Shown: positions 1 through 10,189 of the stretch, one piece after another
Position numbering within the stretch: position 1 is the first letter of the stretch
Layout of the letters: every line of letters starts with the position of its first letter
Position numbers and translations under genes: made by a program
The notes under the pieces: generated by a model
What the model saw: only the letters and a program-made list of their open reading frames with translations
Told to the model about the DNA's origin: nothing
Databases searched by the model: none
Assembly: GCA_907163375.1 (NCBI GenBank)
Contig: CAJQUW010001859.1
Location: 310,001 to 374,000 of the forward strand
Length of the DNA: 64,000 bases
Source of the DNA: Prostheceraeus crozeri
Lineage: Eukaryota > Platyhelminthes > Polycladida > Euryleptidae
Reading direction: 5' to 3'

Positions 1-62
1 ACTGGAGACAAATTCAAAATCAAACTGCAAATATGTATTTCATGTTCAAATAATAAAAAAAA

Positions 63-1198
63 TCATGAAGACAAGAAAGGGTGCTCAGATACTCTGTCCA
101 GCAGTCTGATGAACTTTTGGAGTGCATCCTTTTGCAAAAGAGCGTTTTCTTTTTGAAGAATTGCATTCTCCTTCTGCAGTTGAAGAACTTCAATCTGTAG
201 GGGCTTCACATCAATCTCACTGTCCTTACTTACTCTGATGCGTCTCCTCTTCCGGATTGGTGTAGAAGAGTCTGAAAGAATGAGATTTTACTATGTTATT
301 TCCAGGGGAGATACCCTCACTAAACATTAAATCATACAATACATTTATATTTTTTACATAAATAGTGTGTTCGTGGTAAAATTGAAATAGTTCGTTGTTT
401 CATGTTTTTGGTTGGCTCGTATATCTGTATATAGCCTACATGTACATCGACAAATCAAATACGAGTTCTGCTACATCATCGACTCTATTCCCATCATATC
501 AGATACATTAGTAATTTAAGTCCTTATCCTTTTAAAATAAAGCCATGTAAAGCGAGTCAGTGTTACGTCGAGCATGAGAATCTTTAGAAAATAAATAAAA
601 TTATAAAAAATGGCGTTTTATGATTGGATTTGGTTTACTCAATTTCGTACGCCCACTCTACAGTAGTAGAATTATTTATCGGATTGACTCAAAAAAAATT
701 TGACAAGAAAACACATGTATATTATGATAAGTTAAGAACTCGAGTATATTGTACAAGTGTAGGTACAAAACGTGGTCACTCACCGTTATTTTCCTTGACA
801 AAGTCGGAGATCTCGCGAAGCACGCTGTCGTCTCCTGTAACTTGACTGTCGAAGCCATCCACACCTGAGAAAGAGGGTGTCCCTCCGAGGAAATCGATGA
901 TTGCATTCTCTGGGTCTGTCAGTCCAACAGGTGGTGGTCCGCCTCCAGTAGTCGCCACTGTCCTCTTTATGTCTGCATTCTTCGTCTTTGCAGTGCTCTT
1001 CATGTTGTACCATTTCTTCTTCACCTGTCCTGTCGTTCTTCTTACTGAACTCTCACTGTTAAGATTTGTGGTGATATCGACCCAAGCTTGCTTCCGAACA
1101 CTCGATCCGTTGGGAACTAAGCCGGTCCCGAAGAGTTTGTCGTTATTCTCGCGAACTAACTCAATCAGACGCAACTCTTCTTGCTTCGAGAAAGCCAT
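63..1198 (-). CDS. Myb/SANT-like DNA-binding protein with C-terminal coiled coil, two exons
   Basis: Exon 1 is 1198-784 and starts with MAFSKQEELRLIELV. Exon 2 is 271-63. The 512-base intron begins GTGAGT (783-778) and ends TTTCAG (277-272). Splicing joins phase 1 cleanly and gives about 207 residues. Residues 1-85 resemble the trihelix/MADF-type Myb-SANT domain, with spaced tryptophans and a basic WYNMKS stretch. A Gly/Pro patch (GGGPPP) follows. Exon 2 encodes a basic patch (PIRKRRRIR) and a heptad-like leucine/glutamine coiled coil (LQIEVLQLQKENAILQKEN), then TGA. Proteins of this design are the accessory DNA-binding ORF of PIF/Harbinger transposons or NAIF1-like genes derived from them. 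No Harbinger nuclease is visible in the window, so it could be half of an element cut by the left edge or a domesticated copy. The exon structure is directly visible and the family is inferred. Confidence 0.75.
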
Positions 1199-1418
1199 GA
1201 TAATGTGTGAACTTCAGTGTTTGTGTGGGAGGAGTTAAATTCGAGGGTCTCGAGATGTGATCGCCCACGTATTTAGGGAGTGATACATTTCCGAATGATG
1301 TCACAATGACGTCAATACGTTAAGTAAAGATTCTTGAGATAGCAAAGTATTGTGAATACCAAATACAAAAATTGCTAACCCAAGCAAGAATTCTTACTTT
1401 TAAGACTAAAAATATTTG
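1199..1418. other. Upstream flank of the Myb/SANT gene and 3' truncation point of a PLE
   Basis: No coding potential recognised. It presumably holds the 5' UTR and promoter of the minus-strand Myb/SANT gene, but I see no convincing TATA or initiator. The words ATTCTTGAGATAGCAAA and GCAAGAATTCTTACTT suggest degenerate inverted-repeat sequence that could be a transposon end. This is not supported well enough to name. Confidence 0.3.
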
Positions 1419-3501
1419 CTAAGTTGTGAATACGGCCACTGATATGTTACAATTTTCATTTAAATGCTTTGCTACAGATTTACAATGAAAATGTCTGATG
1501 TTAGACAAATGTTCGCTAATTCTCTTTGCCAGCTTCCTTGACGTCTGACCCACATACTGACAGCGGCACCGTTTACATATAATCAGATAAACAATTTTAC
1601 AATTTAGCCTATGTACAATTAAAAAACCGTTGCTATTTAAACTATTTACAACTGAATGGGTGGGCACACCATAAATGCAGACTTCACAATCACAAGGTGT
1701 AAACCCTGTTTCCCAGAAATCTGGAAGCTGCAGGGTAAACTGTAGCACATTCCTGACAGTGTTTCTTATAATACTGCGAGAATATCCTTGTTCTCGCCAC
1801 TTTGACTGGACAGTTTCCTTTACACTTTTAAAATCTTCATAAGTTGAACAGCGAGTAGCCCACCTTAGAACTTGACAAAAGAGGATGGAACGAAAGAAAT
1901 GTGGTGGATGAAAAGACTTCTGTGATAAAATGCTATGACTGTCTGTAGGCTTAAAGTCTACTCTATAAAGAATATGAGGTGTAGACTTGTACAAAAGTAA
2001 ATCCAGAAAACGAATTCTACTAAGGTCGAAACACATTTCTACTTTTATAGTAGAATACAGGGAGTTCACAAAATCACAGAACTCATAGAGAGCTCTATCT
2101 GAAAAATCCCATGTGAGAAAAATGTCATCGATAAAGCGCTTCCACATGGAAGGTCGACAACGAAACTGTAAAGCCTTCTCTTCCCATTCGATAAGAAAAA
2201 TATTTGCAAAAGAAGGACCGAATGGACAGCCCATAGCAGTACCTTGTGTTTGTTTCTCGCCGTGAAAATAAAAACAATTATTGGTTAAAATGATGCGGAG
2301 CATCGTAAGCAAGGTAAGGTCAGGCCTCTTTACATCAGGAGATCTCAAGAATGCATCGCTTACAGCAGCTATACCATCTTCAGTTGGTATATTCGTATAC
2401 AGTTAATTCACATCAAGTGTAACAAAAAAAGTGCTGTCAGTGACACTGACGTCCTGTAACAAAGAAATAAAATGTGGTGAATCTCTGACATAGCTAGATC
2501 CCGCTTGAGCTAACGGTGACAAAAAATGTTCTAAAAGAATACTACATGTTCTTGTAACACTATTACAGTCACTAACTATAGGTCGACCAGGTGGCATACC
2601 TGGGACATACCAAGACTCCTTATGAGCTTTAAGAAGTAAATAAAAATTGCGAGTCTTAAAATTATCTGATGGCTCTAAAGCCATGTACTCTTTTTTAGTC
2701 ACTAAACCATTTTTGTAAAAATAAGACAACAAATTAAGCAAGCGACGACGAACATGCGAGTCAGGATCTGATTCCAGAGGCATATAGAATGATTTATTTG
2801 TTAACTGACGGAAAGCCTCTGCCTCATAATGCTTCTTGGGTAGAATCATCCACTCAGATCCCTTGTTTACTGGAGTTATTACAACAGAATCATTAAAACG
2901 AAGTCGTTTCAACTCCCTCCTTTCATCGAGGGTCAAGTTGTCTTTGGAAAGACAGCATTTACATTTATACAACAATGTCATCACGTATGCGTTTGCAATT
3001 TCCATGAACGCTGTCAGGTATTAATTTCTTAGGAGGATAACGTCCACTTTTGAAAGGAAATCTACAGACATTTGTGGACTCAGAAAAGACAGCAAGTGAC
3101 CACTGGTACTTCCGTAAAAATCGTCTACACCGTGAAAAATATCCTTGTGACGATTTTTCCCATGGGATCAGGAATGAACTTCGCAGTATTAGACAAAAGC
3201 TGACGAGTCACATGATTTAGTTCAAAATCTACATCTGCGAAGACAAAATTACGACCGCAAACATTGTGGGAATTATTGCTGACTGTAGTAAGACTATATG
3301 AAGTTTCTATAAAAAACGCTTTAGATCTTCATAAACAGATTCACGAGCAGAATGACTCCATAAACCATTTGTAACATCAAAAGCTTCAGGTGATCGTAAA
3401 ACATTGCAACCAGCAGGAGTCTTATCTTTAATAAGCTTATTTAACTCCAAGAGGTTAGCTTTTGAGTCTGATTGAGCATCTTCGGGAATACCGTTAAGCA
3501 A
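1419..3501 (-). pseudogene. Penelope-like retroelement, RT plus truncated GIY-YIG (copy 1)
   Basis: Read on the minus strand, this is a PLE polyprotein in pieces. The N-terminal part (3501-3307) is followed, after a frame change, by FELNHVTRQLLSNTAKFIP (about 3235-3160), a typical PLE N-terminal block. The RT then runs 3005-1419 in one frame. It shows FFVTLDVN (motif A), QGTAMGCPFGPSFANIF (motif B) and RFIDDIF (motif C with both aspartates). A cysteine-containing linker and a GIY-YIG nuclease follow, seen as IVYLIICKRC, QYVGQTSRKLAKRISEH. Lesions: an in-frame TAA at 2403-2405 just after motif A, and frame changes near 3310, 3130 and 3010. The nuclease stops at AVFTT without its C-terminal helix, so the 3' end is missing. 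Family membership is firm; the copy cannot encode a complete protein. Confidence 0.88.
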
Positions 3502-3554
3502 AACAGAAATGAAAACATTCGGAAATACACGCTTTGCACAATAAATGATAGTTG

Positions 3555-3574
3555 ATATATATATATATATATAT
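3555..3574. repeat. (AT)10 microsatellite between two PLE copies
   Basis: Twenty bases of perfect alternating AT. It separates minus-strand PLE copy 1 from plus-strand PLE copy 2, one of several (TA)n tracts in the window that sit at PLE boundaries. Confidence 0.9.
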
Positions 3575-3585
3575 TTATAGACGGT

Positions 3586-3989
3586 ATGAACAAAGCAAAC
3601 TCATTAATTGACAGAGAAGAAACACAAAACAATAGCAAGATGATCCTACCTTTCATAACAACATATAACCCGAATAACCCTACCATATTTCATGATCTTA
3701 TACGACCTGCTACTGAGAGTCTGAAGTTGACGGACACTTTCACACAATGTAAATTTACTGCATCGTACAAACAGCCAAAAAAACTCATTGTCTATACTAC
3801 AAAATAAAAAACGTGAGTATCTAGGCGTTCAAAAGTGCCAAGATAAAAGATGTAACTGCTGTCCCCATTTGCTTGTCGGCAATTGCATAGACATTAATGG
3901 AACGACATTCTACATCCCAGCAAATACGAGCTGTTAGTATATCCAACGTGATATACTTGCTCCGTTTGTAATGGGTGCTCCGCTTTCTA
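3586..3989 (+). pseudogene. PLE linker and start of GIY-YIG domain, 5' half (copy 2)
   Basis: This is the region between RT thumb and endonuclease of a plus-strand PLE. It contains PFITTYNPNNPTIFHDLI, the SYKQPKKLIV block, then KCQDKRCNCCPHL with paired cysteines, and SNVIYLL, which begins the GIY-YIG fold. The RT upstream is absent, so the copy is 5'-truncated at about the (AT)10 tract. There are small frame changes near 3810 and 3955. The coding sequence breaks at AFY (TTC TA) at 3985-3989, where a mariner element is inserted. It resumes at 5871. Confidence 0.85.
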
Positions 3990-5870
3990 TAGGTCATCAC
4001 ATAAAAAATTGCGTTTTTTATATGGTTCATTTAATTGGATTCTATGATATTATTCTTTATCATTTTATTCTTTTGCAAACAAGTTTGTGCCATATCTGTA
4101 AACCGTTCATTGTCTCTACTATATTGCATGGATATCTATATAGTAAGGGGATGAGACACTCTACTCAAAAATCAATTTAGCTCTATACCAACTCGGTGTT
4201 ACTTGAATCAAAGAACTTTGTAAGTTACAATACGGCAACGGCAATAATACAGTTCAGATGTTGAACTGCAATAACCATAAGTCAAATTCATTTCATTTTG
4301 AAGTGAAAACAATTTATCGTGTAGAAGACGACTGCTTCGTATCAGTAAAGAAATCAGCCATAGCTATAACTTATTGATTTTCCCACGAGTCAAAAAATCG
4401 ACGTTTGAATGTGCACATGGATTTCTTTTTCATTTGCGACTATTCTCATCTACGGCGTGTTCGGAATCCTTACTATACAGATATCCATGTATATTGTCTC
4501 TGGTTTGTTCCATGTTTGTTCCATCATCGCCACTTTTCACATGAATCATAGATATCTTAAACACAATCATCATTATCTTTAACATGGATTCACTTTGAAA
4601 TCAATTTTAATTTTGATTCCGAAAACCAGCATTCATTTTGACTGCCGCAATGGAGATCAACAGTCGTGACATCAACCTAATCGTCGAGACTTTAAGAAGA
4701 AATAACTTTAAAAGCACAAAAATACACGAGATCATAACAACTGCTTGGGGTGATAAGCGGATATCAGTTAGACGTGTACAACAAGTTATGACTGAGTTTG
4801 GAGAAGGTCGCATTCAATTTGATAGAATTGATGGAAGTGGGCGTCCAAAGTCTCAGAAAAGAATCGATCTTACTCAGATGGTTGCTGATGAGGTGACCGT
4901 GAATAGGAGAATTACGTGCTACGAGCTTGCTGATAAATTGGATACAAATCATAGAATGATTTACGACATCCTGACAGAAGACCTGCATATGCGATCAATC
5001 CAAGATAAGTGGGTGCCACATAATTTATCCGAGGCAAACAAAGAGGCTCGTGCATCGTGCTGCACTGAGCTTATTGAGAAATTTACAAGGCGCAATATCC
5101 ATCGCAATCTTGTAGTTGCAGACGAGAAAAGGTTTTTCTGTAGGCCAGTTGGTTGTCCTCAAACCAGAAGGTCTTGGTGTTCAGCTGATGGTGATGTTGA
5201 TAGAGATCAAATTCCTAAACGTTTAACCGTCGACAGAAAGTTCATGGAAATTGTTGCTGTGAATTTTGATGGATTATCGTTTTCTACAGTACTTGAAAGG
5301 AATCAGTCTGTAGATACCGAATTGTATACTAATTTTCTGATTGACACAGTTAATTCTTTCACTAACCATGATTTAAGAAATGAAAGAAGAGAGGTGTCAT
5401 GGGAGAATATGGTTTTGATGCATGATAACGCTCGACCACATGTATCACGCCACACTCAAAACTTTTTGGCAGACAAGAATGTTCAGCTACTGTATCAAGC
5501 TCCATATTCACCTGACTTAAATATATGTGATCGCATGATATTTCCTGCTTTGGAAATGAAGAGAAGTGATTTGGAGTTAATGACAAAGGAATCTTTAGAA
5601 TCCTACTTAAATGAAACTTTGACTTTTACTCCACAAGTAATGAGAAGAGCAGCATTGAAATTGATTGACCACTGCAGAAATGTGATTGCTGCAAACGGCA
5701 ATTATTTGTGAGTTACTTACTGTCTTACTGACCCCCATTACCCCCATTTACTGAGCCCCCATTTATGAGTTAACAGAACACAAATTTTAATAGGTCTCAG
5801 TGCCATAATAATGTTTTCAATTGCCATTAAAAATCAATTATAAAAACGCAGTTTTTTATGTGATGACCAA
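3990..5870 (+). mobile_element. mariner-family DNA transposon with terminal inverted repeats and TA duplication
   Basis: The element is 1,881 bp. The left end reads TAGGTCATCACATAAAAAAT. The reverse complement of the right end reads TTGGTCATCACATAAAAAAC. The match continues through a TGCGTTTTT run, giving imperfect inverted repeats of about 30 bp. It is flanked by TA at 3988-3989 and TA at 5871-5872, the target duplication typical of IS630-Tc1-mariner transposons. Removing the element and one TA rejoins the disrupted PLE codons for FYIGQ, which independently confirms the boundaries. It carries a single open transposase ORF (4650-5711), so it may be a recently active copy. Confidence 0.92.
4650..5711 (+). 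CDS. mariner transposase, DD34D, apparently intact
   Basis: A cut-and-paste transposase of 353 residues, the usual mariner length. The first ATG in the frame is at 4650 (MEINSRDINLIV); an open frame extends 12 bases upstream without another ATG. The N-terminal helix-turn-helix region spans about residues 8-50, with RISVRRVQQVM as a recognition-helix candidate. A GRPKS linker follows at about 64-68, then a second HTH. The catalytic triad is D158 (VVADEKRF), D259 (MHDNARPH) and D294 (YSPDLNICD). There are exactly 34 residues between the last two, the mariner DD34D signature. No stop or frameshift interrupts the frame. The CxxC often seen near the first Asp is not obvious. Family assignment is strong; activity is inferred only from the intact frame and clean ends. 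Confidence 0.93.
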   Translation: MEINSRDINLIVETLRRNNFKSTKIHEIITTAWGDKRISVRRVQQVMTEFGEGRIQFDRIDGSGRPKSQKRIDLTQMVADEVTVNRRITCYELADKLDTNHRMIYDILTEDLHMRSIQDKWVPHNLSEANKEARASCCTELIEKFTRRNIHRNLVVADEKRFFCRPVGCPQTRRSWCSADGDVDRDQIPKRLTVDRKFMEIVAVNFDGLSFSTVLERNQSVDTELYTNFLIDTVNSFTNHDLRNERREVSWENMVLMHDNARPHVSRHTQNFLADKNVQLLYQAPYSPDLNICDRMIFPALEMKRSDLELMTKESLESYLNETLTFTPQVMRRAALKLIDHCRNVIAANGNYL

Positions 5871-6077
5871 TACATCGGACAATCGAGAGCTCTCTTCAAA
5901 ACTAGGATAACTGTGCACCGACAGCACATTAATAACCCAAGAGTTGCCCCACTCTATGTTAGCAAACATATCTCCTGTTGTGCTAAGGCCATGAATTTTA
6001 AGTTCCTGGCTACACCTATTTTTCAGTTACACTTCTATGCATGTAAAGCTGAGAGAGAGAAGCGCATATATTTGTAA
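5871..6077 (+). pseudogene. PLE GIY-YIG endonuclease, 3' half (copy 2, continued)
   Basis: This resumes exactly where the mariner interrupted it: YIGQSRALFKTRITVHRQHI, then SKHISCCAKAMNFKF and a C-terminal block ending KRIYL and TAA (6075-6077). The YIGQ, R and HRQ residues of the GIY-YIG fold are present. The frame is open over 68 codons. The normal C-terminal Pro-Ser-Leu-Asn segment seen in copies 3-5 is missing, so this copy is also truncated at the 3' side. No hammerhead-like motif follows before the LINE that starts near 6190. Confidence 0.85.
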
Positions 6078-6193
6078 AATTGAAAATCGAAATCATTACA
6101 AGTGATATGTCACATACACAAATGAAGGTAAAAAAATGGCAAAGTAATACGACGATCATGCAATAATCAAGAGTGTCATAGTCACTTATCGTA

Positions 6194-6460
6194 CTAATTC
6201 AGACAGTTTGTAGTGTATGGGAAGAAAGAGTTTTGACGACAGGTAGCTCTTGAGAAAGGCTGTCTCAGCTGTCGCGAGCTTAGGAGTCTATCAGACACAA
6301 AGTGGTGTAATGGATGGCTCTCATTCTGGTCGACAATCAACATAAGCTTGTAGGATTGAGACAAATGCAACTGTCTTATGTCTTGAAGCAGGTCACAATC
6401 ACATCCACTCCCACATATTATGCGATGAGCCCTCTTTTTAATTGATTCAAGTGGTTGCAT
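6194..6460 (-). pseudogene. LINE ORF2 C-terminal tail
   Basis: The piece LESIKKRAHRIICG, then DIRQLHLSQSYKLM, HPLHHFVSDRLL and FFPYTTNCLN is the C-terminal block of CR1/Jockey-group ORF2 (usually IQKRALRII ... HPL ... R ... F.P). It lies in an open frame of 88 codons. Alternative: an unrelated short ORF, but the ordered match makes this unlikely. Confidence 0.72.
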
Positions 6461-6734
6461 AAGTGTCGCATTCAGTCTGGCGAGGCGTAAGTCAAAACTG
6501 CGACGATTACAGAACGGTAAACAGTAATCAAGTCTTTTTTGTTTTTTGCTTTTGAATGATCAAATGTTTTGTCTTTTGATCGTTTAAGACCAAACCTTTG
6601 CTGTTTAGCCAAGATTTTACATGACACAGCTCCTTGTTGGTGATTAAGTCATCGTCACAGGAACACAGACCATGTAGAATAGTCACATCATCGGCGCACC
6701 TGACATAAGTGACAGTAACAGAGGACGGCTGCAG

Positions 6735-7773
6735 TTAACTCATGTAGGATGCAAAAAGGTACGGGCCCAATACCGAACATTGAGGGACGCCCGAGTATAC
6801 GTCCATCATCGACCCGTAGGTACCCGGATAACGAATCTGATAACTGCGATTATAAAGGTAGTCAATTAACCAAAAAAGGAAGTGGCGAGAAACTTTACCG
6901 TCAAGGTGTTGTGCCAGCTTATGATGCGGTACTCTGTCAAATGCCTTTGATACGTAGACAGTGGTCATTGCAACTCGATTACAGTCTGTTAGATCGGGAA
7001 GTTCAGTAACCTTGTCATAAATGCAATTAATGCTGCCGTGGTTGAACCAAAGGGTCGATGTGCAACTGCGAACTGACGTAAGTATTCATGACATTATTGA
7101 ACTCCTTTGACAGAATGATTCGCTCCAGTATTTTCGCAGGGCAACCGTGGTGACATCGAATAATTTCCACTTACTGGGAAGCTTTCCTACTCCCAGAGAC
7201 TGCCGAAATCCGACAAAGGATAACAAATTGCGAATGCACCCGTTTTCAAAAGCTTTGGATGAAGGTTGTCCGAACCTGGTGATTTTGGTAATATCAAGTC
7301 TTTGAGGTTGACTAAAACAGCATTAGGTGAAACAAATGCATTAAAAGTCAAACTTTCAGAATGAACGAAGCGATGAGGAATAGTAAAGTCAATTTTCTGA
7401 GAAAATGTGGATTGAATGGTATTTGCAACGGAGTTGACTTTATCAGTGCAGTCATTGCCTTTAAACAGTGCGATTGGCTCTGTATGACATTTTCCATCAA
7501 CCTCACGAACCATATTCCATAACTGCTTCGCAGACGAAGATGCTTTTCGCGCCCATTGTTTCTTAGCTTTGTCAATTTTCTCTGGAGCTTTCAATTGAAG
7601 TGTTGATACTGAACCAGATCACCGTACGCCTGCCAACGCTTGTCTATTATTACCTTGAGGATGGGAGTAACCCAGGGCTTGTCCTTTTCTGTAAAAGTAA
7701 CATAGTCCATGGGAATCGACGCCGAAATCATTACATCAAGTTTTGAATAAATTAAATTGCACATCTCATCCAC
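6735..7773 (-). pseudogene. LINE ORF2 reverse transcriptase, frameshifted
   Basis: Three frame-shifted pieces give the CR1-type RT. At 7773-7591 is the EN-RT linker KPWVTPILKVIIDKRWQAY. At 7594-7187 the RT N-terminus has VNLKDLILPKSPGSDNLHPK. At 6968-6735 the palm reads VSKAFDRVPHHKLAQHL and SGVPQCSVLGPYLFASYM. The motif A Asp is at best ambiguous, and the SGVPQG glycine is replaced by Cys. Just downstream, on the minus strand near 6720-6690, VTYVRCADDVTIL keeps the motif C DD pair (usual YADD) in another frame. Reading frame is lost between 7187 and 6968. Confidence 0.78.
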
Positions 7774-7779
7774 ATCAAA

Positions 7780-8243
7780 CTGTCAATGAAATACGATTTT
7801 ATTGAGTCCTTTTGAGTACTTGATAACGCAAGAGGTACATAAACACAACAAAAAACCACTTTTTGATGATCTTGATGATGCCCAAGACACTTCAATGCAC
7901 TCAGGTTTAATGGAAGTCGGAAAAAGTACATCGCAATTCAAGTTCTTTGCGGTCCAAATACAGGTACCCCGCTACGTCGTTCTGTTCTATCATTTCAGTA
8001 AAAATCATAGTTTGAAAGTCTCAAAAGATCTGACGAAACAATTGGCGTTAGCCATGTCTCAGTAATGGCTACAATAGCAGGCTTCAAAGCCCCAACAAGC
8101 ACGTTTAGCTCATCAAATTTTGGGAGAATCGAACGAGCGTGCAAGAAAAGAATGCGTCGCGCAACATTTTTGGTAGTTACGTAAAAGCGATTTAGAAAAA
8201 TTTGATTCTGTAGATCGAACTTATCAATTTCGTTATCGTCCAT
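7780..8243 (-). pseudogene. LINE ORF2 N-terminus, partial AP-like endonuclease
   Basis: From ATG at 8243 it reads MDDNEIDKFDL, then HARSILPKFDELNVLVGALK and PAIVAITETWLT, the first strands of the EEP (APE) endonuclease with the TETWL catalytic Glu block. After YDFY the frame breaks. NDRT and a degenerate VFCCVYVPLAL (the usual VYRPP region) are recognisable in other frames. The second half of the domain, including the SDH motif, is not found, so this nuclease is dead. Confidence 0.75.
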
Positions 8244-8260
8244 TTTGAGACGACCACTTT

Positions 8261-8962
8261 TCAAGATAACATCAGAGGATTATTTTCTCTTGTTTGTTTC
8301 AGCAAAGTTCTCAGTCTTTGTTTCTTTTTCCTTCTTAAAAGGGGTAGATCGCTGTTGATAGGCCTATATATGTGTTTAAGTCTTTCATTTCCATGTAAAT
8401 GTTCCGATCTCAAGAAAATATTTTTATTTAGGTCTGCTGATGTTAGTTGGATCAAAAGTGGACGAGGTTTGCTCCGAAACTTTCTCAAACCAATACGCCG
8501 CATGCTCATAATATCGCTACCTTTGATTCTAACCCTAATCCTCTCGAACATGTGATTCACTTTGTCTGCGTCAGAATTGATGATGCATTGACCCATCGCA
8601 CTAGCCGAATTCCATGAAACGTCAGCCTCCGGTAAACCATTTACAATGAGATTATTCGACTTAGCATCTCGGTGTGCTTTCACGAAGTCTATTTGCTGTT
8701 TCACAATAAAGGACTCGTATAACCTATTTTGCTTCTGGCAATTTTCCGTGTCATCTTCAAAAGAGGACATTTTGGCATTTATCTCATCATACCGGACGTT
8801 CAAAGCTTCGTGTAGCTGTTTCAACTCAGATATATCATGCTCATACTGCTGCACAGTTGCGTCAATAATGTTCAATCTACGATCTATATTTTCAATTTTT
8901 CTTGAAGCCTCATCGATCTTGAATGAAAACTCCTCTATGAGAGACTTGAATTTGATTTCCAA
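8261..8962 (-). CDS. LINE ORF1 protein, coiled coil plus RNA-binding-like domain
   Basis: Open frame of 233 residues. Residues 1-80 form a heptad-rich coiled coil (SRKIENIDRRLNIID, HDISELKQLHEAL). Residues 100-200 resemble the RRM-like core of L1/CR1-type ORF1 proteins: SNNLIVNGLPE, then RIRVRIKGSDIMSMRRIGLR and PRPLLIQLTS. The basic tail has LRRKKKQRLRTLLKQ. Such proteins chaperone LINE RNA in an RNP and help target-primed insertion. The frame ends TGA at 8263-8261, 17 bases before the ATG of ORF2 (8243). This is the best-preserved part of the element. The RRM assignment is by pattern only. Confidence 0.72.
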   Translation of the reverse strand: MEIKFKSLIEEFSFKIDEASRKIENIDRRLNIIDATVQQYEHDISELKQLHEALNVRYDEINAKMSSFEDDTENCQKQNRLYESFIVKQQIDFVKAHRDAKSNNLIVNGLPEADVSWNSASAMGQCIINSDADKVNHMFERIRVRIKGSDIMSMRRIGLRKFRSKPRPLLIQLTSADLNKNIFLRSEHLHGNERLKHIYRPINSDLPLLRRKKKQRLRTLLKQTRENNPLMLS

Positions 8963-9217
8963 TTTTTAATCGATCACATAAATGATTTTATTCATAGAAT
9001 TAGTAGAAATATTTGCTTCACTCTCAATTTTCAAATTCTGCATCATGCTGTTTCATAAGTAGAATAGTTTCAATGAGGTCTTGTTTTCTGAAAGTTGACG
9101 CTCAATTTCTAAGATCATGAACAGTTAGTACATTGATGTCACTGGGCGAAAAATGCTTTGCGTTTGTTTGAGGATGACAGAAAAAGGAAAATAATGATCA
9201 GGAAAAAAATATATATT

Positions 9218-9330
9218 TCCCTTGATTCGACCAGGACTGGAACTCAATCAAACACGGACTTAAGTCTGCATCGAAAAGCACACGGCTACTAAGACAACGC
9301 CGCTGTGGATTTTACCAGTGCAATAAATTC
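9218..9330 (-). repeat. possible tRNA-derived SINE remnant
   Basis: On the minus strand TAGCCGTGTGC resembles a polymerase III A box. About 45 bases later GAGTTCCAGTCC resembles a B box. An AT-rich tail follows. The rest does not fold as a good tRNA. It may be a decayed SINE head or coincidence. Confidence 0.3.
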
Positions 9331-10056
9331 CGAATATCCATGAAAATTGTGTGATATCTATGCTCGATCAAACTTCACAGAGTCATGATACGACTGACAA
9401 TACAAGCCGTGGAGGTAAAGGAATCAATAAAACTATTGCACACTCAATATTTGCTTGCTGAAAAGGGCACGTGAATTATAAATACGATGATGATGTTGAC
9501 ACACTGAATATCAGCAAAGGTAAGCAGACCAAATACGTTGCAATGACCACCGATGTCACAAACTAAATGCAAGAATTGCGATGCTATAAATACCACATAG
9601 AGAGACTGGGGGAAATCTCGACCATCCGATCTGCACAGCACGGAATAGTGAGAGGTAATCAGCCGACTGAAGCACGTATGAATAGATCCAAAATTGCCAA
9701 CAGAAAAAGCTTATATGGCTCAAAAATATAGAAATAATATTAATGTTGAAATCAATACCAGTCGATTGATATAGCTTTTAACATCGCATGATCCGTATAG
9801 CCAAACAAAACCACAGAAAACAGACTTGATGAACGAGAGAGACCGTATGCGGCAGGCAGCCAGCCTGGCAAAGAACTCTTGGCAAATGGGAGGGAAAGGA
9901 AAGAGAAGATATTTATTTCAAAATTCAATTCTTGTCTCAATGATAATGTATAATGACTTTATATGTCAGTTTTATTTCTGTGTCGCAACATTGAAAGCGC
10001 TTGCAAACAACACAATAAATTGTTTCTGATTGAAGTGTTGGTCTATTCAATTTTTG

Positions 10057-10061
<5 letters not shown>
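9331..10061. other. No recognised gene
   Basis: AT-rich sequence with only short ORFs that lack recognisable domains. It lies between the LINE/SINE remnants and the 3' end of PLE copy 3. Confidence 0.6.

Positions 10062-10105
<44 letters not shown>
10062..10105. repeat. (TA)22 microsatellite at the 3' end of PLE copy 3
   Basis: Forty-four bases of perfect TA repeat. In the orientation of minus-strand PLE copy 3 it lies 84 bases downstream of the hammerhead-like motif at 10190-10221, the same order seen for the other ribozyme-bearing PLEs here. Confidence 0.9.
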
Positions 10106-10110
<5 letters not shown>

Positions 10111-10189
10111 GGAAAAATATTGATAACTATACTCAGCAACCGGAGAAAAATATAATAAAATTGAAATTGAAAACACGACTTTTACTGAT

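Larger units (their letters stand above)
6194..8962 (-). mobile_element. CR1-like non-LTR retrotransposon, decayed
   Basis: On the minus strand the order is ORF1 (8962-8261), a partial AP-endonuclease (8243-7780), RT (7773-6735) and a C-terminal tail (6460-6194). This is the ORF1-ORF2 layout of CR1/L2/Jockey-group LINEs. At about 2.8 kb it is shorter than a complete 4-5 kb element. Much of the second half of the endonuclease and part of the RT are missing, and ORF2 is split across several frames. No target duplication or tail repeat was identified, so ends are approximate. Confidence 0.82.

Noticed and set aside
897-1238. 113-codon plus-strand ORF rich in hydrophobic residues
   Set aside because: Antisense shadow of exon 1 of the Myb/SANT-like gene.
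3441-3686. 81-codon minus-strand ORF with hydrophobic residues as a membrane protein
   Set aside because: It crosses the (AT)10 repeat and the junction of two PLE copies, so it is a chance frame.
6749-7009. 86-codon plus-strand ORF
   Set aside because: Shadow of the minus-strand LINE RT palm at 6968-6735.
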